Below, in pieces: positions 37,800 through 49,015 of a DNA stretch of 64,000 nt (the first letter of the stretch is position 1; each line of letters opens with the position of its first letter). The translations under genes and the position numbers were made by a program. Under the pieces are notes generated by a model that saw nothing but the letters and a program-made list of their open reading frames with translations, was not told the origin of the DNA and ran no database searches. The stretch covers positions 558,001-622,000 of the forward strand of contig NC_044010.1 in the NCBI RefSeq assembly GCF_900496995.4, given 5' to 3'. The DNA is from Aquila chrysaetos chrysaetos. Taxonomy: Eukaryota; Chordata; Aves; Accipitriformes; Accipitridae.

Positions 37800-38049
37800 A
37801 TGGCCTCCCCGGGTGCCCCAGGGACCCGCATGACATCCACAGTCAGTATCAACATTTCTACCCCTTCCTTCTACAACCCGCAGAAGAAGTTTGCGCCTGT
37901 GGTCGCCCCTAAACCCAAGGTGAACCCCTTCAAGGCTGGGGGTGCGTCAGAGTCGTCGCTGCCCCCTCCTCCTGGAGCTGGTGCCCAGCGTGCTCAGATA
38001 GGGAAGGTGGGGGAGATTCCATCAGCGTCCGTGTCCCTGCCGGCAGAAG
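37800..38049 (+). CDS. ZYX: ZYX coding exon 1
   Basis: Residues 1-83 plus one base. The acceptor CTGCCAG ends at 37788 and the donor GAAG|GTAGGT follows 38049. It carries the conserved zyxin N-terminus and a [14 protein letters not shown] block close to human GAQRAQMGRVGEIP. Confidence 0.95.
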
Positions 38050-41000
38050 GTAGGTGAGGGCTGGCATGGCAGATGTGAATATGCGTTTCTAAATTCTTGG
38101 GGTGTGAGGTCTGTAACTGGGCTAAACATGAGGACAGGGGCATCACTGCTGTAAGTGATGCATGCTCTTGCTGTGGAGGCTGGCAGGTTCCAGAATGAGA
38201 TAAAACGATTGTAAAGGGATCTTAAAGGATGTAGTGTCTCCATTAGGAAAGGAGGCGGGAAGGCAGTCCTGCATTATACTGATGCTGGAGGAATGCAATG
38301 GATTTTTCATAGTATTCCCTGAGTGCATAATTGTGTAACTGCAGTCAGTTTCTGGCCAGCATGTCTGAGAGCAAGTATGTTGCAGGGAAGTTGACCCTGA
38401 TGGTGACGAATCATGCTGTTCTCTTTCTTGTTGATTCATCTCAGCACAAGTTTATTGTCTCTCATTGTAGAGACCCTTCTCCTGGACTCTGCAGTTGCCA
38501 TCTTTGCTGCTGGAGGTGCGAAGGAGAAATAATTGCATGAAAAAAATGGGGGAAGCAATCATAAACAGGAAGTGAGACTTAGAGTTTCTATGGCTGGTAG
38601 AGTTTTATACTTTTTCCTAGTGGTTTGGGTTGGGTGTGTTTTCCTGTGCAGAGTGACTTCTTGCTTCAATGTGGTTTTCTTTTTCTTTTTTTTTTCTTTT
38701 TTTTTTTTTTTTTTTTAATTTCCTGTGGTGGTGGGGTGGTTTTTTGTTTTGTTTTTTGTTGGTTGCTTGGTTTTGTGTCCTCTAAGAAGCAGAAGGTTCC
38801 TGGTTTTGTGGCTCCCTAGTTGGAATTGATTAGCATGGGGCCACTGGAAATTTCCCTATGGACCTCTTGCTAATGCTTGGTGCTGCATATTACCCCAAGA
38901 CTCTATCCTCAGTCAGGACATGCATGTTCAGATAATGCTAACTGCTGATGTAAATTTCTTTCCTTTCACTGTCTGGCGTAGGCTGTACAACACTGATGTT
39001 TTCTAGGTTAGCATGCTAAGTTAGTGGGCAGCTGACCTGATGGTAGGAAGGCTGGTCCTGTGCTCAGAGGAGATAAATTATTAAGCCATTTTTTCCATTT
39101 CTTGAGTCACAAGGGCTTCAGCATGTTGGTGCTTCTGTCTCCTAGAATTGTACCAGCTAACTCTGGTGGCCTTTTTCTCATACATTGTTGGCTGGAATCT
39201 TGTGTTTGCAATCCAAGGTCTTATCTTAGGCTTTATGATTTTCTGCTATAGTTGTGTGGATTAGGGATGTGCCTGTTGGAAGGTCTCAAACTGACACAAA
39301 TACATTACCTGAAATACAAAAGTAGACAGAAGGATGTTAAAAATTATTTTTCAATACACAGTGCGAGTGGAAGATTGGGTATTGTTTGCTCCACTTCTCC
39401 CTTCCTTATAAAGCTTATTATGGAGGAACTAACTTGACAGAAAGACTAGCAAAAGAACCATTTGGCTTAAGCTGCTGTGTCACCATCAGGTGAGGGCTGC
39501 CAGCAAGACATCTGAAGTACAGATGAACCACCAAAACTCAGTCATGAGAGAAATGCATCTCTTCAATCCTTCGCTCCCTTTCTTATACACTCCCCACACA
39601 AACAGTAGTGTAACATAAAGCCATAGAAATTGGTCTCTTTGTCTTAAATGACAGGATGGCTAAGTTAGTATTGCTGTAGGTATGTTATATTTAGTATTGA
39701 TCATTGTATAAATCTGGTATAGTAACATTGTGGGGAACTTTTTTGTTTGTATGAGTAATTCATAAAACAGGCTTTTAGTGCAGCTGAAACAATGTGACAG
39801 CAGATCAGGGCTTAATTTCTGCAGTATTCTTTATCATTTCAGTAAACCAAAAGGCAAGCGTGTACAACCTTGATCCCAAACTGTAGTTTCAAAGAAAAAA
39901 TACCAGCCTAGTATTACTTCCCCATCCAAGCAGAATTTCTGTGGCACAAGAAGGCTTGGAAGAGGTGCTGCATACCAGTGCAGTTTATGCATTCCACTGA
40001 CTAATAAGATTTCGGCTTTCATTTTCTGAAAGGGCAGTATCGTCTCCCTTGGGTTACAGATGAGAAGTCCTTATAAAGTCTGTTGACAACAGCTGGGTAT
40101 AAAGATGAGACAATTCGATTACTTCTGTTAAAAGTTGCACATGGAGTAGCAGGAGTGAAAAACATGGTCTTTCACCTTACTGCTGGTTAGGGCTAGCTAG
40201 GAAGAGAGGTGGGTGCCCAGAAGAAGGGATGTGGAAGTTATGCCGCTCGCCTCATCTTCAGTGTTCTTTGCTGCTTGGATGATAAGAGGACAACTTCTAT
40301 ACATGGTGAAGGGAGGAGGATTCATGTTAATTTGACTGTTATAGTAGAAGATGTCTCTTTTTTTGCCTGTTCCATATCTTCAGCAAATATCAATAAGTGG
40401 AAGCAATGGGGTTTTCTTCTAGGAGATTGAGGCACTCTGGTGCTTTTCAGCCTGCTTAAAAGGGTTCTGGAAAATTTCTCATGTCCTAGTTTGTGTTGGT
40501 ACAGGGACATTTTAGGAAAGGAAAGCTGTTTTCATCTCCCAGAAAAATAAAACAGTTTCAGTGATTCCTCATATGCATAAGGGGTAGTTGATCTGACTTG
40601 CTTTTTTTCCCCCTACTTGTTTCTTGTAGCACTTACTAGCCAGCTGTGAGGTGCCAGCTTATTCTCCTGTAATAATGCAGGCTCTTCAGGGTCCTGGGTT
40701 GTCCACTGGCATTCCTTCTAATACTGCTCTGTATTCAGCAATCTGAGCCAGTTACTGGCAAGAGAAGCATATGCTAGGGACCAAAGAATGAGAGGAGGAG
40801 TGGGAAAGGGCATAGTAAGACATGTGTCTCAGTTATACAATAACTATTCCCAGTGACTGATTGCAGTAGCTACTGAGGAGAGTTTGTATGATGGCAAATA
40901 GCTTTGGACAAGGTGAAAGCCAGCCTGTGGAGTTCAGTTGTCCTTGATAGGTGCTGGGGTCCCCTGGGTACTGGGGAACTACTTGTTGTAGTACCTTCAA

Positions 41001-44000
41001 GACCCCTCCTGGGGTTTTTACTGGCTAAGAGTAAGAAATGATCCAAACTTGCTTTTATTCTCATTCTTCCCCGTAGACCTGCCGCTGCCACCTCCTCCCC
41101 CACCTGGAGAGGAGGCAAGTTTCTCCACAAACTGTGCTTTTCCCCCACCCCCACCACCCTTTGAAGAGCCTTTTCCACCAGCCCCAGAAGAAGTTTTTCC
41201 TTCTCCTCCTCCTCCTCCTCCACCGATGTTTGATGAAGGGCCTGTGAGCAAGGTACCTGCCCCACAGGTGAGTGAGGTCAAGGGAGGTATAGTTGCTTGT
41301 GATGCTCTGTGAGTTGGGACAGCTTCTCGCTACTCTCTGAACTTGGCAGCTGGAAGCCCTGAGATCTGGGAAAGCAGAAAATGCTACCACCCCATGGACC
41401 AGCATAGGTTAGGGTCAACTGGCTGGGCTGCAGCTCTGCAGATGAAGGACCTGGGGTTCCTGGTGGACAGTGAGTTGAAAGTGAGCCAGCAATGCACCCT
41501 TGTGGCAATAAAGGCCAACCACATGCTGGGCTACATTCGTAAGTGTAGTCAGCAAGACAAGGACAGTGATTATTTCTCTCTCTGGTGCTAGTGAGGCTGC
41601 ATCTTGGAGGACCGTTTTCAGTTGGGCTCCACAGTATAATAACCCCAGAGGAATATTGAACTAGATGCAATCCAGCAAAGGGTTATAGTGATCATTGGGG
41701 GTTGAAGCATGAGATGCAAGAGCTGGGTTTGTTCAGCCTGCAGAAGAGGAGGCCGAGGCAGGGATCTAACTGCAGTCTGCAATACCTAAAGGAGGGCTGG
41801 AGAGAAGACAGATTCTTCTTACTGGGGCACAACAAGAGACAATGGACACAAGTTGCAGCAACGGAAATTCCCGTTGGACAGAAGAAAACCCTGTTACCCT
41901 CCAAGGGTGGCTCAACATTGGCACAGGTGCACAGAGAGGCTGGGGAATCTGCATCCTTGGGGATGGTCAGAAATCACCTGGACAAGGCCCTGAGCAACCA
42001 ACCTGGTCTAGCTTGGGAGTTAGTCCTGCTGTGAGCAGGGTGTTGGACTAGAGATCTCCAGATGTCTTTTCCCACCTAAATCTGTGAGTTTCTCTGGGCT
42101 GTGCATTTTCCCACTGTTTGTAGACCTTGGAGACTATGCCCTGTTCATCTTCACCAACTTGCTATCTACTCAAAGCAAGGAGCAGATCTGTACCACAGTC
42201 CAAAGTGTCAAAATCTGCTATTGTAAGGGGATACACCTGGTTCTCTGGCTGTTCCTGTAATGTGCTCTGCTCCCTCTTTCCTTGTGGATGGTGGTATAGG
42301 CACGTGGCAAGATGAGCAGCGTTGATCTTGAGATTGACTCACTGTCCATAATGTTGGATGACATGGAGAAGAATGACCCCTTCAAATCCCGGGTGAGCTC
42401 TCCAGAATGTCGCAGGTGGAAGGCGAGATGACTGGTTTGCTGAACGGAGGGAGTGAGAAGGGTGCTACTGAAGATTAAAATGTCTGGATAAAGCATAGCG
42501 CAGAAGTGAAGGACCAGAAAGCATAGATCTTGCGGCTTGTCAGGACTGCTAAATATGTAACAGTGTGGGAACTCTTAGTGTTGTGGGTCTGGGATTGCTG
42601 CTGACTTACTACTATAGACAGGATATTTTCTCTTCCACCTTGCTGATAACTGCCTGATAACTCTGGTGCTTCCCTTTACAGGTATCTCCAGGATCCACAG
42701 GTTCTCTGGAGAAACCATCGGCCCCAAAAGCCCATGTGGATATACCATCTGCACCCAGAGATACTCCTCATTCCTTTCCTTCCAAGTTCACTCCAAAGCC
42801 AAGTGGAAGCTTACCTTTCAAGCCCCCTGGAGTGGATTTGACCCCTTCCCCAACCCCATGGGCAGCCCCACAGCAACGCAAGGAGCCCCTAGCACCAGTC
42901 CCTCCACCCCCTTCTCTCCCTTCTGCTCAGCCTGCCCCTAAATTCACCCCACCCCCTGTTGCTGGCTCTCCTAAGTCTGGGTCCAAATCAGGTGCCAATG
43001 TTCCCACGGCTCCCTCAAACTCTACAAGATATCCTACCTCCCTTCAGACTCAGTTCACAGCCCCTTCACCTTCAGGTCCCTCCTCTTGGCCACAGCCTCC
43101 CAATTTCACCTATGCCCAGCAGAGGGAAAGACCCCAAGTGCAGGAGAAGCCACGTCCCACAGAACAACCTGCTGCTGCAAAAGACATGGTAAGGGTTAGA
43201 GCCATGGGACCAGTGTCTTTGAACAGGCACAGCAGCACTGGGAGTGAAGTTGGAGGATGAGAAGGGAGGGTCTGGCCCAGGCTAGGGGAAGCTGTTAGGC
43301 ATCTGAAAGAGAGATGTAACTAGAGACAGTGGTGGAGAGGGGTAGGACTTTGTGTAAAGGTGGAAGGAAGCAAGCACAGTGGATGGCAGATTGTTCCCTA
43401 GAGAGAGACTGATGAGAAGTAAAGGCAGGAGAAGTAGGTTTATTAGGGACAGGGTGGGAAGGAGTCTGTCTATATCTGACCTTTGTGATAGAATGTTTCC
43501 TCTTCCTGCAGCATAGACCCGCAGGCTCCAGTGCAGATCCACCTAGGGGAAATTCCTGTCTGACCATGAAGGAGGTAGAAGAGCTGGAGATGTTGACCCA
43601 GAAACTAATGAAGGATATGGAGCATCCACCCCCAGCAGAGGCTGCTACTTCTGGTGCGTTCCCTCAGTGGACAGCAGTAGGACTAAGACTGTTGTGGGGT
43701 TTCATCTCTCCTAATCCCTTTCTTCTTCCATTGACAGAGCTCTGTGGCTTCTGCCGGAAGCCCCTGTCACGAACCCAGCCAGCTGTGAGGGCCCTGGACT
43801 GCCTCTTCCATGTGGAATGCTTCACCTGCTTCAAATGTGAGAAGCAGCTGCAGGGGCAGCAGTTCTACAACGTGGATGAGAAGCCCTTCTGCGAGGACTG
43901 CTATGCTGTGAGTCACTGGGATAAAAGCTGCTGGAGAGAGCTGAGCTTGCTGTGGTTGCTCTCTCTTGCTTTTCTTTCTGCCTTCCATCTTGCCTGTCTG

Positions 44001-45133
44001 TGGTGTAGCCTCCCAGGGGTGGGGGATTGGATTAATGTGTCTTACTTGTTTCCTTTGGGCTCAGGGGACCTTGGAAAAGTGCAGTGTCTGCAAACAGACC
44101 ATCACAGACCGGATGCTGAAGGCCACTGGTAACTCATACCATCCCCAGTGCTTCACCTGCGTGATGTGCCATACCCCTCTGGAGGGGGCTTCTTTTATTG
44201 TGGACCAGGCCAACCAGCCTCACTGTGTGGATGACTACCACAGGTATGGAGAGAGCACGTGCATGTGGTGTCTGACAGAAGGCACGTTGCCTCACACCTT
44301 TTTAATTTTGCTGCAGTGTGGGGTTGGGTTGCCCATGTGATCTGTTGGACATGAAGTTAAAAATGAGTCAGCAATGTACCTTGTAGCAATTAAGGACTTT
44401 TCCCACCTAAACTTCTTTGTGATTTATTATTCCTCTGCTGCTAATACTATTGTACAGCAGTGAGAAACTTGCATTGAATGTCACCACGGTGGTCATGGTC
44501 TCCTCCATATTTTTGTGTGTTGCAGGAAGTATGCTCCACGCTGCTCAGTCTGTAGTGAGCCTATCATGCCAGAGCCTGGAAAGGATGAGACAGTGCGTGT
44601 GGTGGCACTGGAGAAAAATTTCCACATGAAATGTTACAAGTGTGAGGTAAGCCTGGTGGCCCCACTCCTCCCATCTCTCCCATGCCTGTCACCAGCAACT
44701 GGGCACCTTTGTTGTCTATCCTGACCAACCACTAAGGTTGTTTTGAATGAATCTGGAGCATTTTTGAACCAGGTTCAGAAAAGGATTAGATATTCACAGA
44801 CCACAAGTCCATGAACAATGACTGTGCAGGGTTGTAGTCTCTAACATCCCTAATACAGCAGCTGTGTATGCCGGAGGAGCATGCCATTAGCACCATCAGA
44901 GACAGGGTGGTGGTCTGTGAGCCATCATCCTGATCCGGTGGGGCATTTCTCACATCCTTGAATGCATTTACCCTGCTGTCGACTGTCATTGAGCTCCCTC
45001 GCTCTTTTCTTTCCCTGTTTAGGACTGTGGGAAGCCCTTGTCCATTGAAGCAGACGAGAATGGGTGCTTTCCACTGGATGGGCATGTGCTGTGCATCAAA
45101 TGTCACACTGTTCGTGCCAAAACAGCACGCTGA
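37800..45133 (+). CDS. ZYX: Zyxin, complete coding region in nine exons
   Basis: Coding exons: 37800-38049, 41077-41267, 42300-42392, 42682-43188, 43512-43653, 43738-43907, 44065-44243, 44526-44646, 45023-45133. All are bounded by AG/GT with matching phase, giving 1764 nt and 587 residues (human 572). Zyxin is a focal-adhesion and stress-fibre protein that recruits Ena/VASP and alpha-actinin to sites of actin strain and shuttles to the nucleus. The N-terminus has the zyxin signature [20 protein letters not shown]. Residues about 84-147 hold ActA-like Ena/VASP motifs ([14 protein letters not shown]). Residues about 366-381 hold the leucine-rich export signal ([16 protein letters not shown]). 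Three LIM domains fill residues about 395-583 with full Cys/His sets. The start ATG has a good context (GAGAAGATGG). The gene faces EPHA1 tail to tail, as in mammals. Confidence 0.97.
38050..41076 (+). other. ZYX: ZYX intron 1 (coding numbering)
   Basis: Intron of about 3.0 kb with a T-rich tract at about 38676-38716. No coding sequence or clear repeat family is seen in it. Confidence 0.8.
41077..41267 (+). CDS. ZYX: ZYX coding exon 2, Ena/VASP-binding proline-rich segment
   Basis: Residues 84-147. It encodes poly-proline blocks ([41 protein letters not shown]). FPPPP-type motifs bind EVH1 domains of Mena/VASP. A CTCCTCCTCC run near 41203-41222 encodes part of the proline string and may vary in length. 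It ends in phase 0 before GTGAGT. Confidence 0.95.
41385..42100 (+). repeat. CR1 LINE 3' part, sense, in ZYX intron 2
   Basis: Reads as a CR1 3' region in plus orientation: GACCTGGGGTTCCTGGTGGA, CAGCAATGCACCCTTGTGGC, GTTCAGCCTGCAGAAGAGGAG, CTGGAGAGAAGACAGATTC, and the end GGACTAGAGATCTCCAGATG followed by TCTGTGAG-type 8-mers. It is diverged, with no long intact frame. It lies wholly in the intron, 200 bp before the next exon. Confidence 0.9.
42300..42392 (+). CDS. ZYX: ZYX coding exon 3
   Basis: Residues 148-178, phase 0 at both ends. It encodes [20 protein letters not shown], the counterpart of human [20 protein letters not shown], an amphipathic leucine/aspartate-rich segment. The acceptor is GGTATAG|GCACG and the donor CGG|GTGAGC. 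The first four residues (ARGK) rest on the choice of this acceptor. Confidence 0.9.
42682..43188 (+). CDS. ZYX: ZYX coding exon 4, proline/serine-rich linker
   Basis: Residues 179-347, the largest coding exon (507 nt, phase 0 both ends). It is a disordered proline/serine-rich linker with [20 protein letters not shown], close to what I recall of chicken zyxin, and [16 protein letters not shown] matching human [15 protein letters not shown]. An alternative open frame over the same bases is a shadow. Confidence 0.95.
43512..43653 (+). CDS. ZYX: ZYX coding exon 5, nuclear export signal
   Basis: Residues 348-394 plus one base. It contains [20 protein letters not shown], the region known in zyxin as a CRM1-dependent nuclear export signal, ending just before the first LIM domain. 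The donor is TTCTG|GTGCGT. Confidence 0.95.
43738..43907 (+). CDS. ZYX: ZYX coding exon 6, LIM1
   Basis: Residues 395-451. LIM zinc-binding pattern: CGFC, then [10 protein letters not shown], then CEDC, with normal spacing. The donor is TATGCT|GTGAGT. Confidence 0.96.
44065..44243 (+). CDS. ZYX: ZYX coding exon 7, LIM2
   Basis: Residues 452-510 plus two bases. LIM2 pattern [14 protein letters not shown] and [24 protein letters not shown] matches human [17 protein letters not shown]. Confidence 0.96.
44526..44646 (+). CDS. ZYX: ZYX coding exon 8, LIM3 first half
   Basis: Residues 511-551. It encodes [20 protein letters not shown] and HMKCYKCE, nearly identical to human zyxin LIM3. Confidence 0.96.
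45023..45133 (+). CDS. ZYX: ZYX coding exon 9, LIM3 end and stop
   Basis: Residues 552-587 and the TGA at 45131-45133. It encodes [20 protein letters not shown] and [13 protein letters not shown]. The acceptor is TGTTTAG|GACTG. Confidence 0.96.
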   Translation, partial: DCGKPLSIEADENGCFPLDGHVLCIKCHTVRAKTAR

Positions 45134-46210
45134 GGAGCTTGGAGTGGGCATACCCTTGAGACCCCTGCACTCAATACTCTTCCCCTCCCTGCCATTGTCC
45201 TACCCCCCTGCCTGACAAGGCAGATTGCTTCCAATGGAGACTATGCCAGCACAGTTCCTTACTCATGTAGGATTCACTGCTCCTAGACTTCACTCTGCAC
45301 ACCCACCAAGAAAAGACCTCTTCTCCTGTCGCCACTTCCTGGCCACAGTGCATTCCAGGCTGGGGGCTGTGATGAAGGTGAGTGCACAATCTCTGTTCCC
45401 TCAAGACTGGAGGAGAAGGACCAGACCTCCACCACCGCCTGGTGGAAGTAGCAAGAACGACCTGGTGGCAGGTGCTGGGAAGGGCTGAGCATTCTGTTCC
45501 ACGGAGCCAAGAACGGTGATTTGACATTGGAAGGTGGAAGCCTCCATCTTGGCACCACTTCTCTCTTTGATTTTACTTTTTTCTTATGCCACTTCATTAT
45601 CAGGATGTGTTCCCCTGCCCCCTCCCTCACTCCTGGGTTAGAGTGTGGAGGCAGAACATATTGGGAATCTCTGTTATCGTTGCTGGAAAAAGCTAACCTA
45701 CTATAGCTTTTCTGTCTCTAATGGATTTTACTGGCTAACTGTCTTGTCACTTTTTTTTTTCCTTAGCCAGATTAAACTGGCAATGTTTGGAATCCTACTC
45801 TGTTTCTGAGTTTGGAAACTTTTTTTAAAAATCTTTTTCCCTCCCTGAAATGAATTGTTGCCCAGTGTGGTTTCTGGACAGCCAGGCTGGGCACCAGAGT
45901 AGCAGAGCAGTCCAAAGAATGCATGTTTACAAATAAAGACCGTCATAAGGACGGGCAGCACATGGTGAGGAGGCGTCTCAGTGCGTGGATGAGGATTCAG
46001 CAGACTGAGGAACGTCTCCCCGTTCCGGTAGGGATTCTTTCACTGCTGTCAGTGAAAGCTGCAGTGTAATTGCAATGTACTGTTTGGCTCTAAGTGTTAC
46101 TGCACTGAGCCCCATTTCCTGGACTAGAAACTCTCAAACTGAACAAACCCTTTGAATAACTACACTGTCCAACCACTGTATGCATTCAATAAAATGTGGG
46201 TTTTTTCCAT
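45134..46210 (+). other. ZYX: ZYX 3' UTR with candidate poly(A) signals
   Basis: Downstream of the stop codon are ATTAAA at 45771-45776, AATAAA at 45932-45937 and AATAAA at 46188-46193. The last is followed within about 30 bases by a T/GT-rich stretch (GGGTTTTTTCC, then TTTGTCTGCTGTATTTGTTC), the best match to a cleavage region. Alternative 3' ends are therefore likely. The exact end is inferred. Confidence 0.6.
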
Positions 46211-46960
46211 TAACATTTGTCTGCTGTATTTGTTCAACTACCCATGGGAATTGCTGTCTTGAGCAGTAGGGAATATATAGTTGCTATTCTACCTAGCCTC
46301 CAGAGATGAGGAGTCTGAAAATGGCCTTTCCACCTCTTGGTCTCCTTTTCAAACTGTTTAGTTTCCTACTTTTCTGTGCCTGAAGAGTAGCTCTCATTTA
46401 AAGCAGTGGAAGGCTGCATTTCAGTACAGCAAGATTGTAGTCTGCTTGATGTGTCACTGGGAGGTGAGTTATTACAATCCACTTGCATCAGACTGGAATA
46501 AAGTGGTCAATTTGCTTGCTTTGCCTTAACTATTGCTACTCGGAAAGTGTTTGTGCTTGGTGTTTATGGTTTTAAGCATGATACTGTCTTGGTCACTGCA
46601 GGTGAAACTCTTCTATGTGGTAAGCATCAATGCTTCTACACTTCAAAGACATGAAACCTACTCTTGTTCTCTTGCCAGTTTTGGGGTAATCTTTAATGAC
46701 TCCTTGCAAATTGATCTAGTAAATGCTTTGAGGTTTCCTATAGGATGAGAGAATAAACAAATTGTACATTTGCTTTCTTTTTTATCTTGAGTTCTTGCTG
46801 GTTTGTAGGCATTGTTTTGAGTGGTCGTTTCTAGATTATGTGATTAAAAGCTCATGCCCACAAACACCAAGGAGCACAGAGGAGGGAAACAGTGACAGGG
46901 GAGAGAAGCACTCTACCCCAGCTCCTCGCAGAGCTATCAGAGGACTACAATCCTGGTTGC
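46211..46960. other. No recognised gene; ZYX-EPHA1 intergenic start
   Basis: Short intergenic stretch with no coding signal, leading into repeat copy B. Confidence 0.4.
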
Positions 46961-46964
46961 CTGG

Positions 46965-48180
46965 GTATGGAACCTGTCCAGCGGAGTCAATGGGAAGGGC
47001 TCTCTGGATCACCTTGTGGATTACATGGAGGTTAGTCCCTCTGAGGGGCATGGGGTGCGGGGGAAGAGCATTTGGGGACTGTACAACGCTTGTTATGGGA
47101 TGTGTAGGGCCAGAATCAAAGGCAGGGAAAGGGAGTGATCAAGGAGAGGAAGCGGCGTGGGTAAGCTGAGGGGAAAAGGGCACAGAAGGGGCTGGATGCA
47201 CGTACGCAGCACACTTGTCTGGCCATGCCCTGTGTGTCATCAGTGCAGTCTGTCCTGCCTTCTTACTAAACTCTTTTTTTTTTTTTTTTTTTTTTTTCTT
47301 CCTCCCCTGTATGAAGGGACTCTGTTCAGTGCATGTGGAGGTTTAAGTGCCAGCAACTGGGAATACCTGACTGCGTGCATGTTGTGTGGGCGTGTATGTC
47401 CCTGCGTAATGCCTAGCAAAAATCAAGTCAGAGCAGCTGGTGAGTTTGTAGGGTAAGAGACTTGAGAGCCATGAGTTGGCATGGCTGCAAGACTGGCCGG
47501 GTGCTGGAAAGGCCAGTCTGAGAGTCAGCTGTTAGAGCTCCCAGGAGGTCCAAGCCAGCTACTCTCGGGTCTGGAAGTCGGCTACTGGTAAGCCTGAACC
47601 AGCTACCAGAGAACAGTTTGCATCTGTGTGTAAGGTGGCTGGGAGACCAGCCCATCCTGGGCCAGCTGCTGGGTAGAGCCAATCTCTAAGGCTAATTAGC
47701 GGCGGGCTCCTGTGTGTTTGTGTGCCTGCATGTGAGGGGGCCGAGTGGCCACCACTGGAGCAGGGCTGCAGGTCTTCAGGACTTGCTGGCACCAGGACAT
47801 GCAGCTGAGGAGACCAGGTCAGCCTCCAGCTGGTGGAGCCAGCTACTGGATAGCTGGTCTTAAGCACTAGAGGGATCCATAGTATGTATGTATGTATGTA
47901 TTTCCTGCTAACAGGTTCATCCTGATCAGCCAGAGAAGGGAATGGGATCAGGCTGTTTCTGCTGTGCTTGAATGACTGCTGGTTTCTGCCTCAGGCCATT
48001 CATGTACAGTGTGTGTGCATATATATATATATATATATATACACACATGCACATATTATATACATGTATATTTTTGTGTGTATGGGTGCCTATGGGGAAT
48101 ACATGCTCAGGCTTGCTACTGGCTGTACCTGAGGACATGGAACTGAGCAGCCTCTTCTCTATCAGGCCAGCTGATTCAGC
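46965..48180 (+). repeat. LTR-like interspersed repeat, copy B
   Basis: Second copy of the repeat at the window's left edge. The block 47213-47365 matches about 140-300 (TTGTCTGGCCATGCCCTG, GCAGTCTGTCCTGCCTTCTTA, then ACTAAACTC and a 24-T run, then GTGCATGTGGAGGTTTAAGTG). The downstream part is built of diverged short modules (CCAGCTACTGG, CCAGCAACTGGG, GAGGGATCCAT) also seen in copy A. A TATG microsatellite (47883-47901) and a GT/AT/AC composite (48010-48048) lie in it. The left boundary is uncertain. Plus orientation. Confidence 0.5.
48010..48048. repeat. (GT)n(AT)n(AC)n self-complementary microsatellite
   Basis: GTGTGTGC, then about 11 AT units, then ACACACATGCAC. The array is nearly its own reverse complement and could extrude a hairpin or cruciform. 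Confidence 0.9.
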
Positions 48181-48189
48181 AGCTCCTAA

Positions 48190-49015
48190 CAGCTGAAGTT
48201 GGAAGCAACCTCCCTGCTCAGAGCAGGGTCAGCCAGAGCAGGTTGCTCAGGAATGTACCCTGTCAGTTTTTTAATACCTCCGAGGACAAGAACTCCACAA
48301 CCTCCCAGGTAACCTGTTTCAGTGTTTAACAACTCACGCAGTAAGTTTTTTCTTGCCTTCACATGGAATTTATTGTATTTTGATGTGTTCCCACTGTTTC
48401 TCCTTTCACTGGATACCACTGAGGAGAGTGCAGTTCCTTCTTCACTCCCTCCCATCAGGTATTTATACACAATGATAAGAGCCACCCAAACTTTCTCACC
48501 TCGAGGCTGAACAGTCCCAGCTCTCTCAGCCTCTCCTCATATGTCAGATGCTCTAATCCTTTCAAAAATCATAGTAGTCTTTCACTGGACTTGCTCCAGT
48601 AAGTCCATATTCTTCTTTGTACTGGGGAGCCCAAAACTGGACACAATGCTCTGATGTCTAACCAATGCTGAATAGAGGGGAAGAACTGCCTCTCTCCAGC
48701 TGCTGGTGATGTATTTGCTAATGTAGCCCAGATACTGTTGGTCACCTTTGCTACAAGGGTGCGTTACTGGCTCAAGTGCAACTTGCTGTTCACTATGACC
48801 TGCAAGTCCTTTCTGACAAAGCTGCTTTCCAGCCAGTCAGTCCCCAGCGTGTACTGGTGCATGGGGCTATTCCTCTCCAGTTGCAGGGCTCTCCATTTCC
48901 CTTTGTTCAGCTTCATCAGTATCCTCTCTCCTGTCCCTCTGAATGGCAGCACAACTATCTATCTGATGTATCAACCACTCCCAATTTTCTATCTTCTGCA
49001 AGGATAGGCTAAAGT
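48190..49015 (-). repeat. CR1 LINE 3' part, antisense
   Basis: Plus-strand antisense CR1 wording: GCTCAGAGCAGGGTCAGCCA, CAGGTTGCTCAGG, GAGGACAAGAACTCCACAAC, GAGGCTGAACAGTCCCAGC, TACTGGGGAGCCCAAAACTGG, GGGCTATTCCTCTCCAG. About 820 bp, 5'-truncated and without an intact frame. With copy B it fills most of the gap between ZYX and EPHA1. Confidence 0.9.

Noticed and set aside
41278-41670. Open frames of 80-130 codons in ZYX intron 2.
   Set aside because: They lie partly in the CR1 copy or its flank and are frame shadows, not host exons.
42666-42941. A second plus-strand frame over ZYX coding exon 4.
   Set aside because: It is a shifted reading of the zyxin exon; the zyxin frame has correct splice phase and homology.
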